A model generated the notes under the pieces. It was not told where the DNA came from. It was given only the letters and a program-made list of their open reading frames with translations, and did not search any database. Positions 54,231 through 63,820 of a stretch of 64,000 bases of DNA are shown one piece after another; positions within the stretch are counted from its first letter, which is position 1, and each line of letters begins with the position of its first letter. This stretch comes from Pontibacter qinzhouensis (GTDB lineage: Bacteria > Bacteroidota > Bacteroidia > Cytophagales > Hymenobacteraceae), in assembly GCF_008017455.1 (NCBI RefSeq), contig NZ_VRTY01000003.1, positions 40,489 through 104,488 of the forward strand. Reading direction: 5' to 3'. The position numbers and the translations under genes are program-made.

Positions 54231-55415
54231 TTACTCCACAAAAAGAACCAGCCCTTTCAGGTACTCGCCTTCCGGGTGGAAAATAGAGATCGGGTGGTCG
54301 GCAGGCTGGGAGAGGTGGTGCATGATTTTAATGGATCGGCCGGCCTCTATGGCTGCTGCCATTACCGTATTGTTAAACAGGTATTTATCAACTACCTGCG
54401 AGCAGGAGAAGGTAAAAAGAATACCGCCTGGTTTAATTTTTTTCATAGCTTCAGCATTCAGGCGTTTGTAACCCATCAGGGCGTTGTGGCGCACGTTCTG
54501 GCTTTTGGCAAAGGCAGGAGGGTCCAGAATAATAACGTCGTAGCGCTCTTCTTTCCCTTTCAGAAACTCAAATGTATCGATGGCAAAGGCTTCGTGGCGA
54601 TCCGGGGCCTGACTTAACCCGGCGTTTCGCTCGGTTAGTTCAATAGCTTTTTTGGAGCTGTCGACAGAATGTACTTCGCTGGCTCCGGCGTTGAGGGCGT
54701 AAACCGAGAAGCCGCCTGTGTAGCAGAAGGTGTTGAGTACCGATTTGCCTTTTACGTAATGCGCCAGCAAGCTTCTGTTCTCACGCTGGTCAATAAAAAA
54801 TCCGGTTTTTTGGCCGCTTTCCCAGTCCACAAAAAACTGATGGCCATTTTCTGTTACCACAGTGCCTGCCGATGATGCCCCGAACAGGTAGCCGTTCTGC
54901 GCGCCCGACTGTGCCTTTTGCGGCAGCGACTCTGCACTTTTATCGTAAATAGCGTTCAGCTTAGAACCATATACCTCCTGCAGTGCCTGGGCAATCAGGT
55001 GGCGGGCCTGGTGCATGCCGAGAGAGTGCGCCTGCAGCACTGCCGTGTCTTTGTACACATCTACTATAAGCCCCGGCACCTGGTCGCCTTCGGCGTATAG
55101 CAGCCGGTACACATCGGTTGTAGGGTTATCGATCATGCCCAGCCGGTTCCTGAAATCGTAGGCCTGTTGTACTTTGCGTTTCCAGAAAGCCAGATCGACC
55201 TCCACTTGCTCAAACGAAATAATACGAACCGCAATAGAACCAGGCGCGTAGTGGCCTAAACCCAGAAACTCGCGTTTGCCGGAGTACACTTCTACCACAT
55301 CGCCCTCTTTGGGTTCGCCTTCTATTTTCTTAATGGCACCAGAAAAAACCCACGGGTGAAATCGTTTTAAAGAATGCTCCTTACCGTTTGCTAAATATAG
55401 TTTAATGATCGACAT
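54231..55415 (-). CDS. rlmI: Class I SAM-dependent rRNA methyltransferase (RlmI-like)
   Basis: A 394-residue enzyme with the RlmI order: N-terminal PUA domain (residues about 1-75, LKRFHPWVFSGAIKKIEGE), a middle domain, and a Rossmann methyltransferase from about 220, with motif I NTFCYTGGFSVYALNAG and the DPPAFAKS motif near residue 300. RlmI methylates 23S rRNA cytosines in E. coli; the exact base here is unproven. The gene symbol is by family and should be checked. Confidence 0.8.
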   Translation of the reverse strand: MSIIKLYLANGKEHSLKRFHPWVFSGAIKKIEGEPKEGDVVEVYSGKREFLGLGHYAPGSIAVRIISFEQVEVDLAFWKRKVQQAYDFRNRLGMIDNPTTDVYRLLYAEGDQVPGLIVDVYKDTAVLQAHSLGMHQARHLIAQALQEVYGSKLNAIYDKSAESLPQKAQSGAQNGYLFGASSAGTVVTENGHQFFVDWESGQKTGFFIDQRENRSLLAHYVKGKSVLNTFCYTGGFSVYALNAGASEVHSVDSSKKAIELTERNAGLSQAPDRHEAFAIDTFEFLKGKEERYDVIILDPPAFAKSQNVRHNALMGYKRLNAEAMKKIKPGGILFTFSCSQVVDKYLFNNTVMAAAIEAGRSIKIMHHLSQPADHPISIFHPEGEYLKGLVLFVE

Positions 55416-55456
55416 GCTGTTGCTTTGGAAATTTATACTTCAGTTACTAAAAACAA

Positions 55457-55513
55457 ACCCTTGAGCTTTTTATGCTGAAATTGCTTTGGAAGGCCGTTTT
55501 CATGTAAATAATT
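55457..55513 (+). repeat. 57-bp dispersed element, copy G
   Basis: Plus orientation, between the start of the leftward methyltransferase gene and the end of the leftward Maf gene. Core CTTTGGAAGG. Confidence 0.75.
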
Positions 55514-55596
55514 CAACTGGAAACCTTCGTTTACAATAGAATTTGCCAGGGCTTTATTTTCAGTTTGCAAAAGTACTACAAATTCAGGCCAAAAAC

Positions 55597-56175
55597 TTAC
55601 CTAATCAGGTTTAGTTCTACCAACTGGCTGTACAGTTTTTGCACCGGCAGGCCTACCACATTAAAGTAGGAGCCCTCAATACGTTCTATCCCGATCATAC
55701 CGATCCACTCCTGAATACCGTAGGCACCTGCCTTATCGAAGGGTTTACAGGTACGGATGTAGTACTCTATTTCAGCATCTGTCAGGTGTTTAAAGTAGAC
55801 CTTGGTGGTGTCGTGAAAAACTGTTTTAGAGGTTTTTGTTAGGAGACAAACACCGGTAATTACCTGGTGTTGCTGGCCGGAGAGCAGGCTGAGCATCTTA
55901 AAAGCTTCTGCCTCATCAGCAGGTTTGTTCAGAATTTGGTCACCAACTGATACAATGGTATCTGCGGTTATCAAAACTTCGTCGTCAAGTTCGCCTGCAT
56001 AAGCATCGGCTTTATGGCCAGCTAAATACTCAGCGACTTGGGCAGGTTGCAGGTGATCCGGAAAATCTTCGTGCACTTCTTTCACCCTCACGGTAAAGGC
56101 AAGACCAAGCCCGGCCAATAGTTCTTTGCGGCGGGGCGAATTAGAGGCAAGCAGCAGTGGCTGAGACAAATTCAT
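55597..56175 (-). CDS. maf: Maf-like nucleotide pyrophosphatase
   Basis: A 192-residue house-cleaning NTP pyrophosphatase, starting at MNLSQP (56175), which gives an overlap with the DUF1015 gene. The Maf signature LASNSPRRKELL lies near residue 9, followed by the catalytic Asp of ITADTIVSVGD near residue 76. Members cleave non-canonical or dTTP/UTP-type nucleotides. Cotranscribed with the DUF1015 gene. Confidence 0.85.
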   Translation of the reverse strand: MNLSQPLLLASNSPRRKELLAGLGLAFTVRVKEVHEDFPDHLQPAQVAEYLAGHKADAYAGELDDEVLITADTIVSVGDQILNKPADEAEAFKMLSLLSGQQHQVITGVCLLTKTSKTVFHDTTKVYFKHLTDAEIEYYIRTCKPFDKAGAYGIQEWIGMIGIERIEGSYFNVVGLPVQKLYSQLVELNLIR

Positions 56176-57442
56176 CTTCTTTAATGGAGCTAAATAAAAA
56201 TCCACTTATAACTTTAGGGTAAAAAAAGGTTGATTTCTGCGGCATTATGGCGCCACTGTAGCAGACACGTTTTACCTGTTCTATGGTAACTTCGTTTGTG
56301 ATAAGCGCTAGTCGGGCATTGCCGGCATCTACCTGGCTAATGCAGGCGGTAAAGTTCCGCACATACGTTAAAGGCTCGTAAGTTCGCTGCTCTTCCCGGC
56401 TGATGCCCAGTATCTTCTCGAATACGAAAAAGTGCAGCACTGTCAGGTCGAGTTCCTTTACTTCTTGTGGCAGGTCCCAGGTTATCTGCGGGAGCACCTC
56501 CGGCTTCAGGCGAAGTTTGTAGGAGTTGCCGGAGAGGTACAGCCCAAAAGCCCAGGGTTTACCGGTTATTACCTCGTTGAGCTCGTAAGGGTCTGACTTG
56601 GGAGTAACTGTGAAGTAGGTGTCTAACTTCTGTAAAAACTCCTCATCCGGCATGTCCAGGTGCTGCAGCACCCGATGGGTGGGCAGGATGCGCAGGTCAT
56701 CGGCCTCGGTATTGGTCAGGTACATCAGGTGGTAGTTGTAAGCCTCCATGCCTGTGTGGTTGGCTTCGTTCTGTTCTGCCATGGCCTTCCGGTAAGCCAG
56801 AGAACCGGCATACCGGTGGTGCCCGTCGGCCAGGAGCACCTGCCGTGCCTGCAGCGTATTCACGAATAGCTTTATTACGTTCCGGTCGTGTATCACGGCC
56901 AGCACATCGCGTACGCCCTGGTAATCTTCCGTTTCGTAGAGCGGAGAGCGGATGGCCTCATCGAGGTAAGGTTCCAGTATGAAATCAGGGTCGGTGTAGA
57001 GGCCGTGGGTGGGGCTGCTGTTTAACTGGGTTTGCTCCAGCAGCTCGATCCGGTCGTTTACGGAGCCGGGCATGGTACTCTCGTGGCGCAGCAGCACCTG
57101 TTCGCTCCAGTCGTAGGCTTTGATATGGCAGATAAACCCTTTGCGGCAATACGTTTTGCTACTGCCCGGCAACCTGAAGTATTGGTAGTACACATAAATG
57201 CCGGGCAGCGGGTCCTGCAGCAGTACCTGCTCCTGTTTCCAGGTTTGCAGCAAAGCTGCGGCATGCAAAGCTGGCTGCTCACCCTGCGGCACCGACAAAT
57301 GAATGCTGTTCAGTTTATTCTGGTAAAGGTGCTGACGCTGTTTTGCCGACACCACATCAAAAAGCGGCGATGTCAGTTCCTCAATATTCAGGTGCAACCC
57401 GTCGTTGTATCGCCAGGGCCTGATTGGTAATATTTCAGCCAT
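56141..57442 (-). CDS. DUF1015 family protein
   Basis: A 433-residue protein typical of DUF1015: N-terminal PIRPWRYND, a central HHRYAGSLAYRKAM segment (LADGHHRYA, likely a metal or catalytic site) and the C-terminal DLTVLHFFVFEKILG. The family is widespread in Bacteroidota and often beside SerC-type or maf genes; the biochemical role is unclear. It overlaps maf by 35 bases, giving coupled translation. Confidence 0.82.
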   Translation of the reverse strand: MAEILPIRPWRYNDGLHLNIEELTSPLFDVVSAKQRQHLYQNKLNSIHLSVPQGEQPALHAAALLQTWKQEQVLLQDPLPGIYVYYQYFRLPGSSKTYCRKGFICHIKAYDWSEQVLLRHESTMPGSVNDRIELLEQTQLNSSPTHGLYTDPDFILEPYLDEAIRSPLYETEDYQGVRDVLAVIHDRNVIKLFVNTLQARQVLLADGHHRYAGSLAYRKAMAEQNEANHTGMEAYNYHLMYLTNTEADDLRILPTHRVLQHLDMPDEEFLQKLDTYFTVTPKSDPYELNEVITGKPWAFGLYLSGNSYKLRLKPEVLPQITWDLPQEVKELDLTVLHFFVFEKILGISREEQRTYEPLTYVRNFTACISQVDAGNARLALITNEVTIEQVKRVCYSGAIMPQKSTFFYPKVISGFLFSSIKEDEFVSATAACL

Positions 57443-57538
57443 GCTTATAAAAGGTAGTTGATGTTAATCCCCTTTCTTTTGATAGAAGACACCAAATGTT
57501 GAATTGCGAGAGTTGTGACCGTCCTGTTTAAATGTAAC

Positions 57539-57595
57539 ACCCTTGGCAAAATTCAGATAAATTTTCTTTGGAAGGCTGTTTTCATTAGAAAAATT
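57539..57595 (+). repeat. 57-bp dispersed element, copy H
   Basis: Plus orientation, upstream of the DUF1015 gene. Core CTTTGGAAGG. Confidence 0.75.
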
Positions 57596-57741
57596 ACTGA
57601 TTCTCAGCAAAGCACCAGGTAAAATCAGTTGTTTGTAGTTCCTGCAGCGGTAATTTCTAATACTGGCAGCCGAATATTTTGTTGTACAGTCAAAGAAGCA
57701 CGGTCAGTCTTCTGCCCTTAACCTGGTGGCTCACCCTTTGT

Positions 57742-57798
57742 AATTATTCAAATGAAAATGGTCTCCAGGAGGGTTTTCACTTAAAAACATCCAAGGGT
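57742..57798 (-). repeat. 57-bp dispersed element, copy I
   Basis: Minus orientation. Core CTCCTGGAG, in which two bases of the dyad differ from the other copies and still pair. Confidence 0.72.
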
Positions 57799-57843
57799 AA
57801 AGGCCCTGCATAGGAACTTCTATAAGTACAGAAGCTGCGAAAA

Positions 57844-58494
57844 TCAGGGAGCCAGGCGTTTTGTCTTCCAGCTATTGTCTTGCAGTTCGAACGCAATGCG
57901 GTCGTGCAGCCTGTCTGGCCGGCCTTGCCAGAACTCAATGTAATCGGGCTTCAGCTTAAAGCCACCCCAATGTGGCGGCCTTGGCACCAGCTCCAGTTCT
58001 GCAAACTCGCTGGCATAGCGGTTGCCAGCTTCTTCCAGCTCAGAGCGACCGCTTATTTCGCGGCTTTGCGGGGAGGCCCAGGCACCAATCTGGCTGCCTT
58101 TGGGCCGGCTATGGAAATAGTCGGTCGAGAACTGCTCATCTGCTTTTGTTACCTCGCCCTCCAGGCGTACCTGGCGCTCGAGTTCAGGCCAGAAAAACGT
58201 AACAGCTACAAACGGATTAGCGGCTATGCTTTTTCCTTTCTTGCTCTCGTAATTCGTAAAAAACGTAAGCCCATCGTCCGACACATCTTTCAGGAGCATT
58301 ACCCGGGCTGATGGTCGGTTCTGGCTGTTAACGGTAGAAAGAACAAAGGCAGTCGGTTCGAGCGCTTCCGCCTCAATGGCTTCCTGCAGCCAGGAACTGA
58401 ACTGTTGTAGCGGATCTTTTAGAACCACCGCTTCAGATAACTCCTTTTTAGAATAGTTTATGCGTATAGCAGCAATGTTTTGAGTAAGTGCCAT
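57844..58494 (-). CDS. pdxH: Pyridoxamine 5'-phosphate oxidase
   Basis: A 216-residue FMN enzyme making pyridoxal 5'-phosphate from the phosphorylated vitamin B6 precursors. Family signatures include RPSARVMLLKDV, FFTNYESKKGKSIAANP, VRLEGEV, SRPKGSQIGAWASPQS and the conserved C-terminus RLAP. Length is typical. It stands alone on the minus strand. Confidence 0.93.
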   Translation of the reverse strand: MALTQNIAAIRINYSKKELSEAVVLKDPLQQFSSWLQEAIEAEALEPTAFVLSTVNSQNRPSARVMLLKDVSDDGLTFFTNYESKKGKSIAANPFVAVTFFWPELERQVRLEGEVTKADEQFSTDYFHSRPKGSQIGAWASPQSREISGRSELEEAGNRYASEFAELELVPRPPHWGGFKLKPDYIEFWQGRPDRLHDRIAFELQDNSWKTKRLAP

Positions 58495-58794
58495 AAGTAT
58501 GCTTGTTTTTTGTCAAATGTATAAAAAATTAAGTAGCCCAAATAACTAAAACAGATAGGCAAAAGCACACATTCTCTTATATATTACAAATGATATATAT
58601 CAGCTTTAACTAACTTATACGTTCTTACTTATATCTGCTACTATATCGCTTTCTTTGCGTAAGAAACATTATGTTGTTATTTTAAAGTAAAACCATGAAC
58701 CTGTTTTACTTTTAGTGCAAGCAGAAACGAATAAAAAATTGGCTACTCATAAGCTGCAGAACCATGTCGTGATGTAACATTTAACTTGAACCAG
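58495..58794. other. Divergent promoter region of pdxH and the YqgE gene
   Basis: 300 bases, AT-rich, no gene. No perfect promoter pair found. Confidence 0.35.
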
Positions 58795-59367
58795 ATGATG
58801 GAAGACACAAGCGAGACGAAACCCCGTTCCGGTAGCATCTTGATCTCGGAACCCTTTCTGGGCGACCCTAATTTTGAGAGGTCGGTGATCTTGCTGTGCA
58901 ACCACGAAGAAAACGAGGGTACTTTTGGCCTTGTTCTGAACAAAATGTCGAACCTGAAGTTATCGGATGTATTGGATGTGTTTGAAAACTCGTTTGATAT
59001 GGACCTGGGTATAGGTGGCCCGGTGCAATACAACACTCTACACTTCGTGCACCGCCTGGCCGAGTTGCCGGAAGCGGTAAAGCTGGGAGAGGACCTGTAC
59101 TGGGGCGGAGATTTTGAGGCACTCAGGGCTATGATTAAAACCGGTGGTGTAACACCGGATGATATCCGTTTCTTTTTAGGTTACTCTGGCTGGACGGCAG
59201 GGCAGCTGCAGGAAGAAATTAATAAAAATGTTTGGATAGTAAATAACAATGCTGTGAATAAATTGTTTAATTTTGAGTCAGGTAGTCTTTGGAGCAACAT
59301 ATTGCGCCAAATGGGAGGCAAATACAAGGTGCTCTCCAACTACCCGATTGACCCACGCCTAAACTAA
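58795..59367 (+). CDS. YqgE/AlgH family protein
   Basis: About 190 residues, from the ATG at 58795 (a TTG 9 bases upstream also opens the frame). The family signature is visible: ILISEPFLGDPNFERSVILL, EGTFGLVLNKM, GGPVQYNTLHFVH, and YSGWTAGQLQEEI. The function is still unknown, although AlgH was linked to alginate regulation. It lies 30 bases before the DUF349 gene, likely one operon. Confidence 0.88.
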   Translation: MMEDTSETKPRSGSILISEPFLGDPNFERSVILLCNHEENEGTFGLVLNKMSNLKLSDVLDVFENSFDMDLGIGGPVQYNTLHFVHRLAELPEAVKLGEDLYWGGDFEALRAMIKTGGVTPDDIRFFLGYSGWTAGQLQEEINKNVWIVNNNAVNKLFNFESGSLWSNILRQMGGKYKVLSNYPIDPRLN

Positions 59368-59397
59368 CGATGTTTCGTTGTACTTAAACTTGCTGAC

Positions 59398-61593
59398 ATG
59401 ACAACCGAAAATAAAAATACAGACGCCACTGGTGCTAGTGCTGAAAAGCCTGAGAACGTAAATGCAACAAATGAAACGGTAAAGAAAGCCGACACGCCAC
59501 AGGAAATCCTGGCAAAGCGCATGGCTGAACTCGATGCCAAAAGCGAAGAAGAAACTCCTGCTTCTGCACCTGCTGCTCCTTTGGATGCTGCAGAGGCTGC
59601 CACAGCTGAACCATTTGAAACCACTCCGAAAGAGGAACAGCCGGAAATTAAACCCTCGCTGAACTCAGAAGAAGAAACTGCTACGGTAGCCGCGAAAGAA
59701 GCAACCATGGCTGATGCTCAGGAAATCATAGAAGAAGAAGGCGTTCCGGCTCCTGTAGCGGCATCGCCTATAACCGCTGCCGCTACACCAGAAACAGAAC
59801 CAACGCCTGCCGCAACACCGGCGCCAGGTCTGCCTGATGCCTCTCTGCACCACGACGACGACGAGCATGAGGAAGAAGAACTGGCTGTTGACCTGTCGGT
59901 GTTGTCGCTGGAGGAACTACGGCAGCAACTGGTAACGCTGCTCAAAAGCACCGATGCCCGCAAACGCTACAAAACCATTAATGAAATTCAGCGCCACTAC
60001 GACCTTAAATTTCAGGAGCTAAAACATGATGCACTGGAGCAATTTAAGAGTGAGGGAGGAGCCGATGAAGATTTCGACTACCATCCGGCAACAGAGCACC
60101 AGGACCTCGAAAAACTGCTCACTTCTTTTCGTGAAACCAGGTACCAGGAACGTCAGCAGTCGGAGGAGCAGCGCACCAGGAACCTGGAGCGCAAACGCGA
60201 ACTACTGACTAAGCTCCGAGAATTAGTAGAGTCTGCGGAAACAAAAAACAGTGGCGAAGAACTAAAGAAGCTGCAACAGGAATGGAAAGGCATTGGACCA
60301 GTACCGGCAGGAGAGGCCCAACAACTCTGGGATTCGTACCATGCCCTGCTCGATATTTTCTACAACAACCGCAGCATTTTTTATGAACTGAAGGAGCTGG
60401 ACCGCAAACGCAACCTCGATGCAAAGCTGCTGTTAATAGAACGTGCCGAAGCCCTGGAGCAGGAGCCATCTATTAACAAGGCACTGCAGGAGCTCAGGCA
60501 TTTGCATGAAGAATGGAAAAACATAGGTCCGGTGCCGAACGACCAGCGCGATGTTGTGTGGGATCGGTTTATTGTAGCTTCCGAAAAAGTGCACGAACAC
60601 CGCCGCGCATACCAGGAAGACCGCAAATCGAAGGAGATGCTGAACCTGGCCACAAAGCGGGACTTGCTGGAGCGCCTCATGGCTTTTCAGGGTTTCAATA
60701 CAGATCGCATAAATGAATGGCGCGATAAAACCGATGAAATTCAGAAGCTGAAAGAAGAGTGGGATGCTGCCGGATTAGTGCCTAAAGAGTATGCCGAAGA
60801 AGTAAACAAGACTTTCTGGAGCAATTACAAAGCATTTTTCCAGCACAAAAATCAATTTTTTAAAACCCTCGATGATCAGAAGATGCAGAACCTCCGCATT
60901 AAAACGGAGCTTTGCGAGGAGGCCGAAAGCCTGAAAGACAGCACAGACTGGAACTCTACGAAGGAAAAGCTGATTCAGCTTCAGAAGAAATGGAAAACCA
61001 TCGGCCGTGTGCCCGACAAATATTCTGATAAAATCTGGCAGCGTTTCCGTAGTGCCTGCAACGAGTTCTTCGACCGCAAGCAGGCGCAGGAACAGCAACG
61101 TGGTGCCGAACTCGATAAAATGGCCTCTGAGAAAATGGCGCTTTGCGACACCATTGCAGCCAAACTGGCGGCACCAACCGCTACCACTTCGCTCGAAGAG
61201 TTTGAGGATCTGGTGACGCAGTGGAACGCCCTGGACAAAGGCAAACGCAGCAGTCAGAAGGTGGAAGAGAAGTTTCTGGCTCTGATGGCAGATTTCCTGG
61301 AGCGGGTACCACAGCTCTCGTACGAAGACAGAAACGACATTCTGGTGCGCCTGCAGGTAGAAAGGCTGAAGCAAACCCCGGATGCCGGCCACAAACTTCA
61401 ACAGCGTGAACAGACCATACGTCGCGAAATTTCGCAGCTGCAAAACGATATTCAGACCTTGCGCACTAACATAGAGTTTTTTGCCCGCTCTAAAAACGCC
61501 GATAAATTGCGCGAAGAGTATGAAGCCCGCATTGAGGAAGCGCAAAAACGAATAGATTTGCTGCACAGGCAGCAGCAGGCATTCAGAGGATAA
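59398..61593 (+). CDS. DUF349-repeat protein
   Basis: A 731-residue highly charged protein. Residues 1-165 are a Glu/Ala/Pro-rich disordered region; about 175-690 consist of several DUF349 repeats with the recurring pattern W-x-G-x-V/P (QQEWKGIGPVPAGEAQQLW, EEWKNIGPVPNDQRDVVW, EEWDAAGLVPKEYAEEV, KKWKTIGRVPDKYSDKIW); the end is a coiled coil. The function of such proteins in Bacteroidota is unclear. Confidence 0.85.
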   Translation: MTTENKNTDATGASAEKPENVNATNETVKKADTPQEILAKRMAELDAKSEEETPASAPAAPLDAAEAATAEPFETTPKEEQPEIKPSLNSEEETATVAAKEATMADAQEIIEEEGVPAPVAASPITAAATPETEPTPAATPAPGLPDASLHHDDDEHEEEELAVDLSVLSLEELRQQLVTLLKSTDARKRYKTINEIQRHYDLKFQELKHDALEQFKSEGGADEDFDYHPATEHQDLEKLLTSFRETRYQERQQSEEQRTRNLERKRELLTKLRELVESAETKNSGEELKKLQQEWKGIGPVPAGEAQQLWDSYHALLDIFYNNRSIFYELKELDRKRNLDAKLLLIERAEALEQEPSINKALQELRHLHEEWKNIGPVPNDQRDVVWDRFIVASEKVHEHRRAYQEDRKSKEMLNLATKRDLLERLMAFQGFNTDRINEWRDKTDEIQKLKEEWDAAGLVPKEYAEEVNKTFWSNYKAFFQHKNQFFKTLDDQKMQNLRIKTELCEEAESLKDSTDWNSTKEKLIQLQKKWKTIGRVPDKYSDKIWQRFRSACNEFFDRKQAQEQQRGAELDKMASEKMALCDTIAAKLAAPTATTSLEEFEDLVTQWNALDKGKRSSQKVEEKFLALMADFLERVPQLSYEDRNDILVRLQVERLKQTPDAGHKLQQREQTIRREISQLQNDIQTLRTNIEFFARSKNADKLREEYEARIEEAQKRIDLLHRQQQAFRG

Positions 61594-61654
61594 AATTTTT
61601 AACCCTGATTTCCAAAAGCTTACTCTGCTCCAAGCAAAAAAGTATGACAAGGGG

Positions 61655-61685
61655 TTTGCAATTTTAAAATCTGCGCCTACCTTTG
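61655..61685 (+). promoter_or_regulatory. Promoter of tRNA-Thr copy 1
   Basis: TTTG (61655-61658), 19 bases, TACCTTTG (61678-61685). A perfect consensus that calibrates the promoter calls in this window. Confidence 0.85.
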
Positions 61686-61722
61686 CATCGCTTTAGAACG
61701 CTAGAGCACACAAAAGAGTAAA

Positions 61723-61795
<73 letters not shown>

Positions 61796-61806
61796 CTCCT
61801 CCAATC

Positions 61807-61838
61807 AAAAGCCTTCAGAGAAATCTGGAGGCTTTTTT
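61807..61838 (+). terminator. Terminator of tRNA-Thr copy 1
   Basis: Hairpin AAAAGCCTTCAGA / TCTGGAGGCTTTT with GAAA tetraloop and T-run. Confidence 0.85.
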
Positions 61839-61887
61839 GTTTTAGGGCTTGTATGGATGTGGAGAATTAAGCTAAAATTCAGAAGAG

Positions 61888-61944
61888 ACCCTTGAACCCC
61901 ACTATGCCAAATTGCTTTGGAAAGCTAATTTGATTAGAATAATT
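61888..61944 (+). repeat. 57-bp dispersed element, copy J
   Basis: Plus orientation, between the two tRNA units. Core CTTTGGAAAG, the most diverged dyad. Confidence 0.72.
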
Positions 61945-62049
61945 TATAAACCGCTGCAAAAAGAATACTTATAACTAGCAGAAGGATAACACGATAGATG
62001 TTATCCTTCTGGTCTACTGCAAAAAATCTATATTTTTCTACCTTAGGCG

Positions 62050-62080
62050 TTTGTATTTTAAAAATCAATTTCTACCTTTG
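62050..62080 (+). promoter_or_regulatory. Promoter of tRNA-Thr copy 2
   Basis: TTTG (62050-62053), 19 bases, TACCTTTG (62073-62080), identical architecture to copy 1. Confidence 0.85.
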
Positions 62081-62117
62081 CATCGCTTTAGAACGCTAGA
62101 GCACACAAAAGAGTAAA

Positions 62118-62190
<73 letters not shown>

Positions 62191-62202
62191 CTCCTCCAAA
62201 AC

Positions 62203-62236
62203 AAAAAGCCTTCAGAGAAATCTGGAGGCTTTTTTG
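62203..62236 (+). terminator. Terminator of tRNA-Thr copy 2
   Basis: Hairpin AAAAAGCCTTCAGA / TCTGGAGGCTTTTT with GAAA loop and T-run. Confidence 0.85.
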
Positions 62237-62559
62237 TTTTTACCTGCCCTTGTATCTGCTGCCTCGTATGAGAGTTTCGCCAGGCAATAATTATAAGTAG
62301 GTTTAAATCGGCGGTTTATGCCCATTCAAGAATCATTTTCCTATAGTAGGTAAATTTTTAATGCAGCCTTAGCAGACAGCATACTCTTGGTAGTAAAAGG
62401 TTGCAGCTCTTAAACCTGCTATTATTTTATCAGCTGTACTTGCCTGGTAATTCTCTAAAAGCAAAGCCTATCCTGCACTCAATTTGCTGCCTAACTATTC
62501 TGTTCTTTTACTTATCAGCTTTTATCGTTTATTTTGACTTGTTCATACACAAACCTGTT
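62237..62559. other. Non-coding region before the GNAT-like gene
   Basis: No gene on either strand; the frame from 62401 can be extended upstream of the chosen start without a stop but shows no protein-like composition. Its promoter is not obvious. Confidence 0.35.
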
Positions 62560-63726
62560 ATGCAATTAATCGAAGTAACGACTCCAAGTCTGGCCCAGGA
62601 ATTCCTGATGATGCAGGTGCAGCTTTATAAAAATGACCCTCATTACATCCGGCCCCTAGACAAGGATATCAATAACCTGTTCGACCCGAAAAAAAACAAA
62701 CTCCTGCGCAACAGCGAAGCCATCAGGTGGCTGCTGCAAGATGAAAAGGGAAAATATATAGGCCGAATTGCAGCATTCATAAACAAGAGAACTGCGAACA
62801 CCTACGAGCAGCCGACAGGCGGCATGGGCTTTTTCGACTGCATAAACGATCAGAAGGCGGCCAATATGCTCTTCGATGCCTGCCGCGACTGGCTACAGGC
62901 AAGAGGAATGGAAGCCATGGATGGGCCAATTAACTTCGGGGATCGCGATAAATGGTGGGGCATGCAGGTAGATGGGTTTAATCCGCCCACCTATGGCATG
63001 AATTATAACTTCCCGTACTACCAGCAACTTATCGAAAACTATGGTTTCCAGGTGTTCTTTAAGCAATATGTGTATTACCGGGTGGTAGATGAGAAACTGG
63101 AGGAAGGAATTTACCGGAAAGCGCAACAGATTCTGGCTAACCCCGACTACAGCTTCCGGCACATGGATAAAAATGACCTGAAGAAATATGCCGAGGATTT
63201 CAGAACTGTTTACAACAAGGCCTGGACCAAGCATGAAGGTGTAAAAGGCATGACAGAGGCACAGGCGATGGGTGCCATGAACCAGATGAAGCCAATTCTG
63301 GACGAGCGCATTGTTTGGTTTGGCTATTACAAAAATGAGCCGGTGTGCTTTATGATTCTGCTGCCGGAGCTGAACCAGCTCTTCAAATACGTAAACGGAA
63401 AACTCGACCTGTGGGGGAAAGTGAAGTTTGCGTTTCATCGGTGGCGTGGTGCCTGCAAAGCCATGTTTGGCGTGGTGTTTGGCGTAGCGCCCGATCATCA
63501 GCGCAAAGGCGTTGAAACGGCCATGGTGGTGGCTGCCTCAAAAGTAGTGCAGAACAACCCTAAAATTCCTTACCAGGTAATGGAAATGAACTGGATCGGT
63601 GACTTTAACCCAAAAATGATGAACGTAGCCGTGCAGTGTGGTAGCCGCATTTACAAAACCTATCACACCTACCGCTTCCTCTTCGACCGTGACAAAGAAT
63701 TTAAGAGGATGAAAATCATCAATTAA
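62560..63726 (+). CDS. GNAT-like protein
   Basis: Start chosen at the ATG at 62560, giving 388 residues; an upstream extension of 53 residues is hydrophobic and lacks a credible origin. Visible are YIRPLDKDINNLFDP near the start and the acetyl-CoA-binding motif VAPDHQRKGVETAMVVAAS near residue 310, close to the GNAT R/Q-x-x-G-x-G/A pattern. The family is known in Bacteroidota as an uncharacterised acetyltransferase-like protein. Substrate unknown. Confidence 0.62.
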   Translation: MQLIEVTTPSLAQEFLMMQVQLYKNDPHYIRPLDKDINNLFDPKKNKLLRNSEAIRWLLQDEKGKYIGRIAAFINKRTANTYEQPTGGMGFFDCINDQKAANMLFDACRDWLQARGMEAMDGPINFGDRDKWWGMQVDGFNPPTYGMNYNFPYYQQLIENYGFQVFFKQYVYYRVVDEKLEEGIYRKAQQILANPDYSFRHMDKNDLKKYAEDFRTVYNKAWTKHEGVKGMTEAQAMGAMNQMKPILDERIVWFGYYKNEPVCFMILLPELNQLFKYVNGKLDLWGKVKFAFHRWRGACKAMFGVVFGVAPDHQRKGVETAMVVAASKVVQNNPKIPYQVMEMNWIGDFNPKMMNVAVQCGSRIYKTYHTYRFLFDRDKEFKRMKIIN

Positions 63727-63749
63727 ACCATAGGCAAATAAAATGCCTG

Positions 63750-63807
63750 AGCCTTTACCGCTGCTGATGCCACAAAAACATATCGGTAGAGGTAAAGGCT
63801 TTTTTTA
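63750..63807 (+). terminator. Terminator of the GNAT-like gene
   Basis: Stem AGCCTTTACC (63750-63759) with GGTAAAGGCT (63791-63800), 31-base loop, T-run. Confidence 0.75.
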
Positions 63808-63820
63808 ATGATTAGTTCAA

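Larger units (their letters stand above)
57443..57843. other. Non-coding region with a pair of dispersed elements
   Basis: 401 bases between two leftward genes, with no gene. Carries copies H and I in head-to-head orientation, 146 bases apart. Confidence 0.45.
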